DNA from: JAEZBP01 sp963832725
Lineage (GTDB): Bacteria > Myxococcota_A > Polyangia > Polyangiales > Sandaracinaceae
Assembly (NCBI GenBank): GCA_963832725.1
Contig: CAWHVG010000005.1
Span: forward strand, 2,852,001-2,916,000
DNA: 64,000 bases
Direction: 5' to 3'
Positions 47,874 to 56,975 of this stretch are shown here, piece after piece. The notes beneath the pieces were generated by a model. The model had not been told where the DNA came from. It saw only the letters and a list, made by a program, of their open reading frames with translations, and did not search any database. Every line of letters starts with the position of its first letter. Position 1 is the stretch's first letter. The position numbers were made by a program, and so were the translations under genes.

Positions 47874-48569
47874 TGCGAGAGCTCTCCGACGTGCTCGGGC
47901 GCGCCGGAGCGCCGGCGGAGCTGGTCCGAATCGATCCGCGAGCGCGAGCTCAATCTGGAGGACGCGTGGCTGCGCTGCGTGCGAGGCGATCACCGCGTGT
48001 GGCTCGCCGCGTGCGGCGGAGTGCCCATCGAGCGCGTGGTGGAGGCCGCGGGCGCCGCCGTGCTGGTGGTGTGCGAGCGCTACGGGAGCATCGCGGATCC
48101 GGTCGTGCGGACGGTCGAGCTGGCGGTGAGCGGCGCGCTCGAGTCGGAGGACGGCAGCGTCGAGGCCTGCCGCGCGATATCCAACGGCGACCTCGGCACC
48201 TACCGCGAGGCCAACTATCCTGGGCTGCCTTCCGCCGCGCGGGCAGCGACGCTGGTGCTCCACGCGGCGCAGGGGTTGATCGAGGGCGAGGCGCGGCGCG
48301 AAGCGGCCCGTCTGCATCGGGCCCGCCAGACCGCGGCCATCCTCGGCGCGGGCGCGCACATCACCTTGCCGGCGCCGGTGGGCCCGGCGCGCCTCTACCC
48401 CGAGCTGGCCGCGCACGACCCGGCGCAGGGCGCGTTCCTCTTCGCCGTGGCGGCAGCCGCGGAGGCGGTGGTCGAGTGCGGCGCCACCACGCTGGCCGAA
48501 GGGCTCGACGCCGAGGACGAGCTCGACGAGGTCGTCCGCACAGTCGTCGAGCACGGCGAGCTACAGTGA
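47873..48569 (+). CDS. Unrecognised protein coupled to the NtrC-type regulator
   Basis: About 231 residues, starting at the ATG that overlaps the regulator's stop codon, so it is translationally coupled. The frame breaks at GAATC 47928-47932. GATC gives AELVRSIRERELNLEDAWLR. The product is Ala/Glu-rich and mostly helical, with a beta core (DHRVWLAACGG, AAVLVVCERYG) that could resemble a roadblock- or GAF-like fold, and no signal or membrane helix. I do not recognise the family. Coupling suggests it modulates the regulator. Confidence 0.65.
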
Positions 48570-48716
48570 CCGCAGGAGAAGGCGGTCCGGTGCAGGCCAG
48601 CCGGCGGAGCGCGATCAGGGGCGACGAGCACCGCTCGCGTCGACGCTCCGACCTTGCCACCGGCGCCGCAGGGACCCAGAATCGGTGGCCCACCACGACG
48701 AACCACGGGAGGCGGA

Positions 48717-49771
48717 ATGCTGCGCTATCGACTGTTGGGCCCGACGGGACTTCGCGTCTCGGAGATCTGCCTCGGCACCATGAGCTTCGGCGATCAGTGG
48801 GGCTTCGGGGCGGACGAGAAGACGAGCCACGCGGTGCTCGATGCCTACGCGGAAGAGGCGGGCGGCAACTTCCTCGACACGGCGAACAAGTACCACGGCG
48901 GTCAGACGGAGGAGATCGTCGGCCGCTGGCTGGAGGGCAAGCGCGACCGGATGGTCGTGGCCACGAAGTACACGCTGGCGATGGATCACGAGGATCCGAA
49001 TACCGCCGGCAATCACCGCAAGAACATGATGCGCTCGGTGGAGGCGAGCCTGCGGCGGTTGCGCACCGATTACATCGATCTCTTGTGGGTTCACGCCTGG
49101 GACGCGCTGACGCCCTTCGAGGAGACGATGCGCGGGCTCGACGACCTGGTGCGCTCGGGCAAGGTCCTCTACGTCGGGGTCAGCGACACGCCGGCGTGGG
49201 TGGTGAGCGCGTCGAACGTGCTGGCCGAGCTGCGCGGCTGGACGGCGTTCTGCGGCATCCAAATCGAGTACAGCCTGATCGAGCGGACGGTGGAGCGAGA
49301 GCTCTTGCCGATGGCCGAGCACTTCGGGCTCTCCGTGGTCGGCTGGGCGCCGCTCGGCGGCGGCGTGCTCACCGGGAAGTACACGCGCGGCGACGGCCCC
49401 GCCGACTCGCTGAGGCAGCAGGGCAACGAAGCGCGCGGGCGTACGTCGGAGAAGAGCCTCGCGATCGCCCGCGCGGTCGACGCCGTCGCCGACGAGATCG
49501 GCGCCACCTCGGCGCAGGTGGCCACGGCCTGGGTGAGCTCGCGCGGCTACCGATTCATCCCCATCGTGGGTGCGCGGAAGGTCGAGCAGATCCGCGACTC
49601 GCTGGGCGCCACCGAGCTGACGCTGAGCGACGCGCAGCTCGCCCGCCTCGACGAGGTGAGCCGGGTCTCCATGGGCTTCCCGAACGAGTTCTTGGGCTCG
49701 CCGGGCGTGCTCGAATCTGGTGCGCAGCGAAGCGCGAGCCCGGCTCGAATCCGCGCCCGCCCCGCGGCTGA
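48717..49771 (+). CDS. Aldo/keto reductase, frame restored at two sites
   Basis: A 350-residue NADPH-dependent oxidoreductase of the AKR superfamily. LGPTGLRVSEICLGTMSFGD, the catalytic Tyr in DTANKYHGGQTEE, VVATKYTL with the Lys, DLLWVHAWD with the His, and the C-terminal cofactor loop PIVGARKVEQIRD. GGGAGG is 5-6 nt before ATG 48717. Near the end, two GAATC sequences (49713-49717 and 49747-49751) each need GATC. With both, the protein ends DLVRSEARARLDPRPPRG and stops at 49771, 351 codons exactly. Substrate unknown. Confidence 0.9.
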
Positions 49772-49843
49772 GACCAATCGTAGCGACGCTGGTCGAATCC
49801 CACCCGGAGCAACAGCGCTTCCCGCGCGGGGGTCATCGTCCGC

Positions 49844-50731
49844 TCATTCGTCTCGCCACTCGTCGGCGGCGGCGTCGTAGGCGCGGGTGGTGCGGCTGTC
49901 CTCGGGATAGCACTCCGCTTCGTCGTCCTCGGTGAGCGACCAAGGATCGTCTGCGTCGCAGTACGAGCTGACCCGCCGCACGTCGAGCTGCAGATCGCGC
50001 CGGCCGTCGCCGTCTTCGTCGGTCAGGGTGACGCGCGTGAAGGTGCTCGGCTCGTCGGCGCCCTCGGTGTCCTCGAGGCGCTCCGAGAGCACGAGCTCGG
50101 CTTGCGGTCGAAGGCTGGTGTCCGTGATGACCGCGCGGCGTACGGTGCCCGCTACCGCGCCGGGCCCTGAACGGCTCTCCGACGTGGTGTAGAGGACAAT
50201 CGGCGAGACGAAGACGAGCTCCAGCCGGCCGTCGCCGTCCACGTCGCCTTGCTCCACGGTGGCGCCTTCTGCGCCCGGGCACACGGCGAGCAGCTCGCCG
50301 TCGACGCGCGTGGTCCCCGCCGCGTCGGTGATGACGCGCTCGAGCCGGGTGCGCTCGCAATCGCCCGTCACGTCGTCCTCGGACTGGTTCTCGGGCTCCG
50401 GCAGCCGAACCGTCGCCAGCACGCCGCGATCGTCGCCCGGGACACCGCCGAGCACCGTGACCTCACCGTGGAATCGCGAGCGGAGCATCTCGCGAACGCA
50501 ATCGGCTCGTGCTTCGTCAATCTCGTCCGGAGCGAAGGGGGAGAGCTCGCTGTCGAGCGCGACGGGAGCCGCCGGTGCCCTCGGTGCGGGCTCGGCCGCC
50601 GCGGTGACGGGGTCATCGTCGGAAGGCCAGGATGGCGCGTCCGATGCGTTCCGCGGCGTCGAAGAAGCGGATGGGGCGCCGCCGCACGCCGTCAAGATGA
50701 CCAGCGCGAGAGAGATTCGAGACCAGCCCAT
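49844..50731 (-). CDS. Lipoprotein with FG-GAP-like Asp-rich loops
   Basis: A 295-residue lipoprotein (lipobox VILTACGG). After an Ala/Pro linker it carries repeats of the type GDVDGDGRLELVFV and LTDEDGDGRRDLQL, i.e. DxDxDG calcium-binding loops as in VCBS/FG-GAP beta-propeller blades. A helical segment near 85 (DEARADCVREMLRS) precedes them. Predicted to be exported and Ca-stabilised. Function unknown. TATTAT 9 nt before ATG 50731 and no ribosome site make a leaderless start likely. Convergent with the aldo/keto reductase. Confidence 0.75.
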   Translation of the reverse strand: MGWSRISLALVILTACGGAPSASSTPRNASDAPSWPSDDDPVTAAAEPAPRAPAAPVALDSELSPFAPDEIDEARADCVREMLRSRFHGEVTVLGGVPGDDRGVLATVRLPEPENQSEDDVTGDCERTRLERVITDAAGTTRVDGELLAVCPGAEGATVEQGDVDGDGRLELVFVSPIVLYTTSESRSGPGAVAGTVRRAVITDTSLRPQAELVLSERLEDTEGADEPSTFTRVTLTDEDGDGRRDLQLDVRRVSSYCDADDPWSLTEDDEAECYPEDSRTTRAYDAAADEWRDE

Positions 50732-50740
50732 CGCGCGACC

Positions 50741-50746
50741 ATAATA
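50741..50746 (-). promoter_or_regulatory. TATTAT -10-like hexamer, 9 nt before 50731
   Basis: TATTAT on the minus strand stands out in very GC-rich DNA and ends 9 nt before the ATG, with no Shine-Dalgarno between. Confidence 0.5.
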
Positions 50747-50984
50747 CGGGCAAGCCGAACTTCCACCGGCCGCAGAGCGGGGATACCTGTCCCTCGCCGC
50801 AGCCGGCGGCGTGCGAACCGAGGAACGACGACCAGGCGATGGCGATGCATCGTCGAGGAGGAGTGAACCGGGATCCCGTCCACGAAATCGGGACGGCGCG
50901 AGCAGAGTCGAGCGGTCAGGGGTGATCCCCCGTTTGCAACGAAGCGTGTGCGCCGCGCATTCGAGGGCTCGAGATGGCGCGGGC

Positions 50985-50990
50985 TATCCT
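50985..50990 (+). promoter_or_regulatory. TATCCT -10-like hexamer, 8 nt before GTG 50999
   Basis: GGGCTATCCT followed by CGACGCGC and GTG. The same GGCTATCC block precedes the minus-strand nucleotidase start at 5017, also at 8 nt. Confidence 0.4.
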
Positions 50991-50998
50991 CGACGCGC

Positions 50999-51970
50999 GT
51001 GCCTCTCCGACTCGCGTCTCTGGCCCTCGCGCTGGCGTTCGCCGGCTGCGGTGAGCCCTCGCCGAGGGCGGCGACTCCGGCGGTCGCCACGCTCCGGCTC
51101 GACGCCTGGACCAACGACGCCTGCGGCGCATGCCACGAGAGCGAGCGGGCGCAGCTCGCCCAAAGCGCCCACGGCCGCGGCTTGGACAATCCGCGTTTCG
51201 TGACGGAGTGGCGCCGCGAGCGACTCCGCTTCTGCTCCGATTGTCACGCCCCGCTGGGGCCACCCGGCTCGACCGGCGCAGCGCAGGCCGTCGGCTGCGC
51301 GGTCTGCCACGCGGAGGCAACCCGCGGCGCCGAGACTTCCACCGGCGCGCCGCACGCCCTCGGGACGGGGGAGGCGCGAGACCGGACACTTTGCGCCCCT
51401 TGCCACGACTTCTCGTTCCCGGACGCTCGGCAGGCGCCGCGGAGCGCGTTCGATCCTCGGGGCGCGCTGCAGAGCACCTGGCGCGAGTGGGCACGGAGCG
51501 AGGCCGCGGCGCGCGGGGAAGGCTGCATCGGCTGCCACATGCCCGGCGGCGACCACACGCTGGTCCTTCGTCGCGATCCGAGCGCGCCCGTGCTGCAGGT
51601 CGCGCACCGCTGGCTCGAGCACGGGGTCGTGGAGTTGCGGCTCGAGGCGACGGACGCGGTCGGCCACGCCTTGCCCACGGGAGACGTGTTCCGGACGCTC
51701 GGGGTGGAGCTGCGCCTGCCGGGAGGCTCGCCGATCGCGCGGACGCGGCTGAGGCGCGTGTTGACCGGCCATCGTCACGTCGACGGCGTCGTTCGCATCC
51801 GCGAGAGCCTCGATTCGCGCGTGCCGCCGCCGGGGAACGGCCCCTCCGTCGTGCGCCTGCGAGTCGGCGGCGCGCCTCGACCGCTGGAGCTGCGCGTGAC
51901 CCTGCACCGGACGCCGCGCGCGGAGGGCGAAGGTGTCCGCGAGCTCTTTCGTGGCCTGCTCGCGCCATGA
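50999..51970 (+). CDS. Five-haem c-type cytochrome lipoprotein
   Basis: A 323-residue exported electron carrier. The signal sequence ends in lipobox LAFAGCG. Five CxxCH haem sites follow: CGACH, CSDCH, CAVCH, CAPCH and CIGCH. The C-terminal ~130 residues form a beta-rich domain without haem sites (VVELRLEATDAVGHALPTGD, LELRVTLHRTP). The layout resembles multihaem cytochrome c552/c554-like lipoproteins of myxobacteria and deltaproteobacteria. The redox partner is not encoded nearby. GTG 50999 is favoured over GTG 50948, because it places a compact signal directly at the start and has TATCCT 8 nt upstream. Confidence 0.88.
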   Translation: MPLRLASLALALAFAGCGEPSPRAATPAVATLRLDAWTNDACGACHESERAQLAQSAHGRGLDNPRFVTEWRRERLRFCSDCHAPLGPPGSTGAAQAVGCAVCHAEATRGAETSTGAPHALGTGEARDRTLCAPCHDFSFPDARQAPRSAFDPRGALQSTWREWARSEAAARGEGCIGCHMPGGDHTLVLRRDPSAPVLQVAHRWLEHGVVELRLEATDAVGHALPTGDVFRTLGVELRLPGGSPIARTRLRRVLTGHRHVDGVVRIRESLDSRVPPPGNGPSVVRLRVGGAPRPLELRVTLHRTPRAEGEGVRELFRGLLAP

Positions 51971-52335
51971 GGCCGGTGCTCCGCTCGACGCCGGCTGGCA
52001 CCGGCACCCCGACACCCGATCCGGTGTCCATCCCGCGACTGGCAAGTCGACCGGCGAGCTGGCGGTTTGGCGGAGCCCGCTGCACGAGCTGGGACGCGCC
52101 CGCGCGCCTCCGAAGCCCTTGCTTCCCGTAGGAGCAGCACAGGAGCGCTCCGCTCTCCACGCTGCGCGCCGAGCGCATCGCGCCCGAGCGTCGATCCGCC
52201 CGTGCGATGCTCGCCGCCCGTGGCTGCGTGCCGCGGACGCGCGAAGCGATCCGACGTTGACCGCTCGCGAGAAGAAGACCACGGTTCTGCGGTGGCCTGC
52301 GCCGCCGCGGCGCGCCGGCCCCCGAGGAGCCCACC
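51971..52335. other. Gap with only a weak ATGA-coupled short frame
   Basis: 365 bp. A 54-codon frame from ATG 51967 overlaps the cytochrome stop as ATGA, but its product is Pro/Arg/Ser-rich and unlike a folded protein, so I do not call it a gene. Nothing else is seen. Confidence 0.4.
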
Positions 52336-52542
52336 GTGTCCCGACCGCCCGTTCAGACGCCCAGCCCGGCGAAGGTCGCGCTCCTCGGCGGTGCGCTCTG
52401 TGCACTCCTCACGGTCACGCTGGCCCAGCGACACCTCGACGACGTCGAGGCCTCCACGAGCCTCACCCTCCTCGCGGTCGGCGGTGGCTTCGCGTTGGGC
52501 GCGCTGATCAGCTTCGTCATCGCCAAGATCGCCAGGCGCTGA
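52336..52542 (+). CDS. Small two-helix membrane protein
   Basis: A 68-residue protein from GTG 52336 with two membrane helices (KVALLGGALCALLTVTLAQ and SLTLLAVGGGFALGALISFV) separated by a short acidic loop (RHLDDVEAST) and ending KIARR, so both termini are likely cytosolic. No family is recognised. Confidence 0.55.
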   Translation: MSRPPVQTPSPAKVALLGGALCALLTVTLAQRHLDDVEASTSLTLLAVGGGFALGALISFVIAKIARR

Positions 52543-52584
52543 GCGGCGGGGCAGCCTGGATCTCCACCCGGCTGCGCCGTGGCG

Positions 52585-52851
52585 TCAGCTGCGGGCGTGC
52601 TCGCTCTCGCGCACGACGATCGCCAACAGATCACACGCGCGGTCGATCACCGAGCCCAGGTCGTCGCCCGAGAGGCGCAGCTCCGCCGGCGCCGCCGGCA
52701 GCGGGGTGGTGAGGCACGCCTCGTAGCCCGAGCCCCGACGTCGCAGCGAGACGATCGGCCCGTGGACGTGCGCCAACTCGTCGACCCGCGATTGAACGCG
52801 GACGCGCTGGCGACGGGTGGGAGTGAGGTCTCCCCAATCGACTTCGATCAT
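52585..52851 (-). CDS. Small unknown soluble protein
   Basis: An 88-residue protein from ATG 52851: IEVDWGDLTPTRRQRVRVQS, ending LLAIVVRESEHARS. The alternating strands and final helix suggest a small alpha/beta domain. No signal, no helix in membrane, no recognised family. Convergent with the two-helix membrane protein. Confidence 0.5.
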   Translation of the reverse strand: MIEVDWGDLTPTRRQRVRVQSRVDELAHVHGPIVSLRRRGSGYEACLTTPLPAAPAELRLSGDDLGSVIDRACDLLAIVVRESEHARS

Positions 52852-53198
52852 GGCACTGCCCCGCGAGCGACCGAGCCTCTCTCGATCGGGCCGTTTGTAC
52901 ACGAATCACCGATCGGCCGCGAGTCCGGGATGTCCCCGATCCCCGTTTGGGGACATTCGGCGGAAAAGGCTCCTGGACGCCCAGAACACCAGCTCGAACG
53001 GACCGAATCGGCATTTCTTCTCGGCGTGCGGATCGCGCGTGCTTCGTGCGCATACTCACCGCCGGAGCTTCGTGAGCTCTCCCCGGGGCGCTTCGCCTGC
53101 CCGAGTGCCCGCCCGAGCGCCTGGGACCATCGGTTCGGTACGACACGTCCCATTCTCGGGACGGACCGATCTCTGCAACTGGTTGCGATCGAGATGGA
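52852..53198. other. Intergenic region with a GTCCCC/GGGGAC hairpin
   Basis: 347 bp with no convincing gene. At about 52928-52952 TGTCCCC and GGGGACA form a perfect 7-bp inverted repeat around GATCCCCGTTT. The motif GTTTGGGGAC also appears at about 28772. It could be a regulatory hairpin. Confidence 0.4.
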
Positions 53199-53822
53199 AT
53201 GGTCGGGGGGCAGACGCCGGTCGAGAAGATCCTCATGGTCGCGGCGATCGCGTGCATCACGTCCGTGGTGTGCGCTCGAGACCACTCGGTCGAGCCGCGC
53301 TACTACGAGTTCTACGGCAGCTTCGAGCAGACGTCGGTGCGGCTGGGCGGCGAAGGTCTTCCCGAGCTCTATTCCGCCTGTACACAGTTCGTGCGCCGCT
53401 CTGGTGTGGAGCCGATCCACGATCTCGCCGTCGAAGATCGCCATTTCATCCGCGCGACCGGTCACTTCGCCCGCCGGCAGGTCTGCGGGTTCGTCGTCCT
53501 GAACGCGCACCCACCCGGTCCGCGGTCGATCGAATTCGCCGAGACGCCGCTGCTCACCGGTGTGGTCGGCGGCGTCCCGTTCCGTCTGTGGGGCCCGCGC
53601 CAGGAAGCGCTGGAGGCGGCTCGGCGCTTCGTGCCCATGGCGCTCGGCGGGCTGAGCATCGGCACGGTCATCGTCGGCGACACCCAGTACGAGCACAGCG
53701 GTCCCTGGTCGGTCGACGACGTCGTGGTCCTGATCGAGCGGCAGTTGCGCGCGCCGCGGCCGCCGGTGGATTATGTGAGCGATGGCGAGCGTGTCGGTCG
53801 TGTCGCGCTGGCGCGGGCCTGA
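53199..53822 (+). CDS. Exported protein of unknown function
   Basis: About 207 residues. An N-terminal hydrophobic stretch (KILMVAAIACITSVVCA) looks like a signal peptide or lipobox-like anchor. The mature part is mixed alpha/beta (YYEFYGSFEQTSVRLGG, FVVLNAHPPGPRSIEF, LSIGTVIVGDTQYEHSG). ATG 53235 would give a shorter, signal-first start. No family is recognised. Confidence 0.55.
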   Translation: MVGGQTPVEKILMVAAIACITSVVCARDHSVEPRYYEFYGSFEQTSVRLGGEGLPELYSACTQFVRRSGVEPIHDLAVEDRHFIRATGHFARRQVCGFVVLNAHPPGPRSIEFAETPLLTGVVGGVPFRLWGPRQEALEAARRFVPMALGGLSIGTVIVGDTQYEHSGPWSVDDVVVLIERQLRAPRPPVDYVSDGERVGRVALARA

Positions 53823-53996
53823 TCGCGCGCATTTCGAGCGGCGCCCGCGACGAGGGCTCGCCACAACCGCCGGAGCGGCGGGATCGGGTCGTCGGCGATC
53901 GGGTTCCGAACCGTCGCGAAGCGATGCCGGTGCGGGCTCGCGCCATCGGTGGCCTCCAGGTTTCGCCACGGCGCGGGACGGGTCATCATCGCGGCC

Positions 53997-55109
53997 ATGA
54001 GCTACGGGCAAGCGGGCCGGATGGCGATCGTCACAGAGCTGGGCGACGATCCGCTCTCGTCGATCGAGGACCACCTGGAGCTGGTCGAGCAAGCGCCCCC
54101 GGACGCCCGGGAGCTCGGCCCGAAGGATGTGGTGGTGCGGGTGAAGAGCGCCGCGGTCGGCTGGGTCGATCTCCTGATGACGAGCGGCCAGTACCAGCAC
54201 GTGCCCGAGCCGCCCTACTGCCCGGGCATGGAGTACAGCGGCGAGATCGCGTGGGCCGGACCGGAGGTTCGCTCCGTCGCGGTCGGCGACGGCGTCATCG
54301 TCGATCCCTTCCTGGTCGGACCTCGCTCGCTGGGCGCGTATCGCCGCTGGGGTGGCTTCGCGACCTACGCCGTGGCGCCGGAAGGGGCGGTCTTGCCTCT
54401 GCCGAGCCGCTTCTCGTTCGATCAGGGCGCCAGCCTGCTCGGGAACTACGAGACCGCGTATCACGCGCTGATCCATCGCGGCCGTCTGCGGGAGGGCGAG
54501 TCGGTTCTGATCCACGGCGCGTCCGGCTCGACCGGCATCGCGGCGGTTCACCTGGCCAAGCGGGTCGGCGCGAATGTCATCGCCACCGGCCGCTCACCCG
54601 AGAAGCTGGCCCAGGTGAAAGCGCAGGGCGCCGATCACGTGCTGGTCACCAGCGAGGACGGCGCCGTGAGGCGTTTTCGCGACGACGTGAAAGCGCTGAC
54701 CGACGGCAAGGGCGTACACGTCGTCTACGACGCGGTGGGCGGCGATGTCTCGCTCGAGAGCCTGCGCTGCGTCCGCTTCGGCGCCCGCTTCTTGATCGTC
54801 GGCTGGGCCTCGACGCCCTTCGTCGCGCGCGGCAAGGGACAGCGCGGCGCGCCCAACGCCAACGTCTTGCCGACGAACCTCATCATGATGAAGTCGCTCG
54901 ACGTGCTGGGCTGTCCCGCGGCCATCGCCGCGCACGCCGATCCCGCGATGCGGCGCGAGCGCTTGGCGACCATCCTCCGCTGGGCGGAAGAAGGTGGCAT
55001 CACGCCGCACGTGAGCGAGTCCTTCCCGCTCTCGCACCTGCGCGATGCGCTGAAGGCGAAGTGGGCGAGCCGCTTCGTGGGCACCACCGTGGTCCACCCC
55101 GCCGAGTGA
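53997..55109 (+). CDS. Zinc-independent alcohol dehydrogenase / quinone reductase-like (MDR)
   Basis: A 370-residue medium-chain dehydrogenase/reductase. N-terminal GroES-like domain (KDVVVRVKSAAVGWVDLLM, PYCPGMEYSGEI), NADPH-binding HGASGSTGIAAVHLAKRVG (about 180), YDAVGGDVSLESLRC and a C-terminal substrate-side helix pair. The structural-zinc Cys cluster is absent, so it belongs to the QOR-type branch (NADPH:quinone or enoyl reductase). Starts at ATG 53997. Convergent with msrB. The substrate is unknown. Confidence 0.88.
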   Translation: MSYGQAGRMAIVTELGDDPLSSIEDHLELVEQAPPDARELGPKDVVVRVKSAAVGWVDLLMTSGQYQHVPEPPYCPGMEYSGEIAWAGPEVRSVAVGDGVIVDPFLVGPRSLGAYRRWGGFATYAVAPEGAVLPLPSRFSFDQGASLLGNYETAYHALIHRGRLREGESVLIHGASGSTGIAAVHLAKRVGANVIATGRSPEKLAQVKAQGADHVLVTSEDGAVRRFRDDVKALTDGKGVHVVYDAVGGDVSLESLRCVRFGARFLIVGWASTPFVARGKGQRGAPNANVLPTNLIMMKSLDVLGCPAAIAAHADPAMRRERLATILRWAEEGGITPHVSESFPLSHLRDALKAKWASRFVGTTVVHPAE

Positions 55110-55160
55110 GACCGCGGGGCTTCGCCCGTTCGCCGGCCGCATCCCGCGGCGGATCGAGGC

Positions 55161-55715
55161 TCAGCCGTGCGCGGTGCCGCTCGGTTGGAAGTCCAGGATG
55201 CGACCGTTGACGCAGTAGCGCTGGCCGGTCGGCGGGGGGCCGTCGTCGAAGACGTGGCCGAGGTGGCCGTCGCAGCGGGCGCAGTGGACCTCGGTGCGGC
55301 TCATCCCGTGGCTGGTGTCGCGCGACTCGGCGACGCGGCCAGGCTCGATGGGCTGGACGAAGGAGGTCCAGCCCGTGCCGGAGTCGAACTTGTCGTGCGA
55401 GCTGAAGAGGGGCGCGCCGCACCCCCCGCAGTAGAACGTGCCCTCGCGGTGCTCGCTCCAGAGCGGGCACGAGAAGGCCGGCTCCGTCCGCTGCACGCGC
55501 AAGATCTGATACTGCTCCCGCGTCAACCGGCGCCGCCACTCGGCGTCGGAGAGCACGAGGCGGCTGCCCACGGGTGGCGGCGGATCGGTGATGTAGCTCC
55601 GCGGCGTGCTCGGCCCAGGCCAGTCCGCAGAGGACTGCGCCGACAGCCTCCGCGGGCTGCAAGCGAGCAGGAAGGGCGCGGCTCCGAGGAGCAGGTTGAA
55701 GTCACGACGTCGCAT
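55161..55715 (-). CDS. msrB: Peptide methionine-R-sulfoxide reductase, exported
   Basis: A 184-residue MsrB reducing Met-R-sulfoxide in proteins. MRRRDFNLLLGAAPFLLACS is a twin-arginine-like signal with a lipobox, so it is likely a Tat-exported lipoprotein. The two zinc CxxC pairs are CGGCGAP and CARCDGH, the substrate segment is GTGWTSFVQPI, and the catalytic Cys is in QRYCVNGRILDF. Starts 29 bp after the msrA stop, so the two form an envelope repair operon. All key residues are intact. Confidence 0.93.
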   Translation of the reverse strand: MRRRDFNLLLGAAPFLLACSPRRLSAQSSADWPGPSTPRSYITDPPPPVGSRLVLSDAEWRRRLTREQYQILRVQRTEPAFSCPLWSEHREGTFYCGGCGAPLFSSHDKFDSGTGWTSFVQPIEPGRVAESRDTSHGMSRTEVHCARCDGHLGHVFDDGPPPTGQRYCVNGRILDFQPSGTAHG

Positions 55716-55744
55716 CGCTTTGTCCGATTCCTTCTGAAGCGAGA

Positions 55745-56495
55745 TCAATTGGGATAGGGCTGGAGTCCGATCGGGCAGGTGACACCGGTACCGCCGTGCC
55801 CGCAATAGCCGTTCGGGTTCTTCGCCAGGTACTGCTGGTGGTAGCCCTCGGCGTAGTAGAAGGGCCCGGCCGTCTCGAATCTCGGTGGCGATGTGCCCGA
55901 ACCCGGCCTGGGTCAGCGCACGCTGGTAGACCTCGCGCGAGCGCTCCGCGATCCGCTGCTGCTCGGGCGTGGTCGCGAAGATGGCCGAGCGGTATTGCGT
56001 GCCGACGTCGTTGCCCTGTCGCATCACCTGGGTGGGGTCGTGGGCCTCCCAGAACGTGCGCAGGAGGTCTTCGTAACTGATTCGCTCGGGGTCGTAGACC
56101 ACCAGGACCGACTCGGCGTGCCCGGTGCGACCGCTGGAGACCTCTTCGTAGGTCGGGTTCGGGGTGTAACCGCCGGAGTAGCCGGCCGCGGTCGAGATGA
56201 CCCCGTCGAGTGACCAGAAGCGTTGCTCCGCACCCCAGAAGCAACCCAGCGCGAAGATGGCGCGCTCCGAGCCTTCCGGGAAAGGACCCTTCAACGCGTT
56301 GTGGAAGATGAAATGAGTCTGGGCGGTGGGGATCGGCTGCGAGCGACCCGGCAGCGCGTCCTGACGGGTCGGCATCCGGGCGCTGTGCTGGGCGGCGGTC
56401 GGAGGCGCACGCCACACGAGGACGGCGGTGGCGGCGAGCGCGGTGAGCAGGAGGCCGACCACGATGCGGTGGGAACGAGTAGTGGGCGTCACCAT
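55745..56495 (-). CDS. msrA: Peptide methionine-S-sulfoxide reductase, exported, frame restored
   Basis: A 249-residue MsrA reducing Met-S-sulfoxide. A signal-anchor (IVVGLLLTALAATAVLVW) targets it to the periplasm, unlike cytosolic MsrA. The catalytic GCFWG motif is in IFALGCFWGAEQRFW, followed by AAGYSGGYTPNPTYEEVSSG and HDPTQVMRQGNDVGTQYRS. A break at GAATC 55877-55881 is repaired by GATC, giving EIETAGPFYYAEGYHQQYLA with a recycling Cys-containing tail, exactly 250 codons. GGAAGG precedes ATG 56495. Upstream partner of msrB. Confidence 0.93.
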
Positions 56496-56758
56496 GACCT
56501 TCCGTTCTCGAGGGAGGAGCACGCGTCGTGCTCACTGGGGGTACGGGCCCCACGGCTGGACGTTACGTCAATCCTCGGCGCGGGCCATCGCGATCCGTCT
56601 GTGGCCCTCCCTCCGGCGCGTCCAGCCCCGGCGTCGCGGCAGGAGCGTGTCGAGTCGCCGCCGGCCGGAGCCTGCGCGACATCGTGCCCCAGTGACGGCG
56701 GCTTCACGCTCGACGATTGCAGCGGCGCGGATCGGCCCGACGGCGCCGCCGACCGGCT

Positions 56759-56975
56759 CGAGCGCGCACGAAGGCTTCCGCGGCGCAGATCGACGCCACG
56801 ACCCGGAGTCCGACCGGCGCGCGATGCGCTCAGCGACCGTAGCGGCGCAGATTGACTCCCCGACCCGGAGTCCGACCGGCGCGCGATGCGCTCAGCGACC
56901 GTAGCGGCGCAGATCGACTCCCCGACCCGGAGCCCGACCGGCGCGCGATGCGCTCAGCGACCGTAGCGGCGCAGG
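56759..56975. repeat. 62-bp tandem repeat overlapping the 3' end of the kinase gene
   Basis: Units start at about 56759 (imperfect), 56821, 56883 and 56945, with GCGATGCGCTCAGCGACCGT as the core. The first 30 bp of each unit duplicate the last codons and stop of the minus-strand kinase gene (DLRRYGR-stop), so the gene's terminus has been copied downstream of itself. The rest of 56496-56758 shows nothing. Confidence 0.9.
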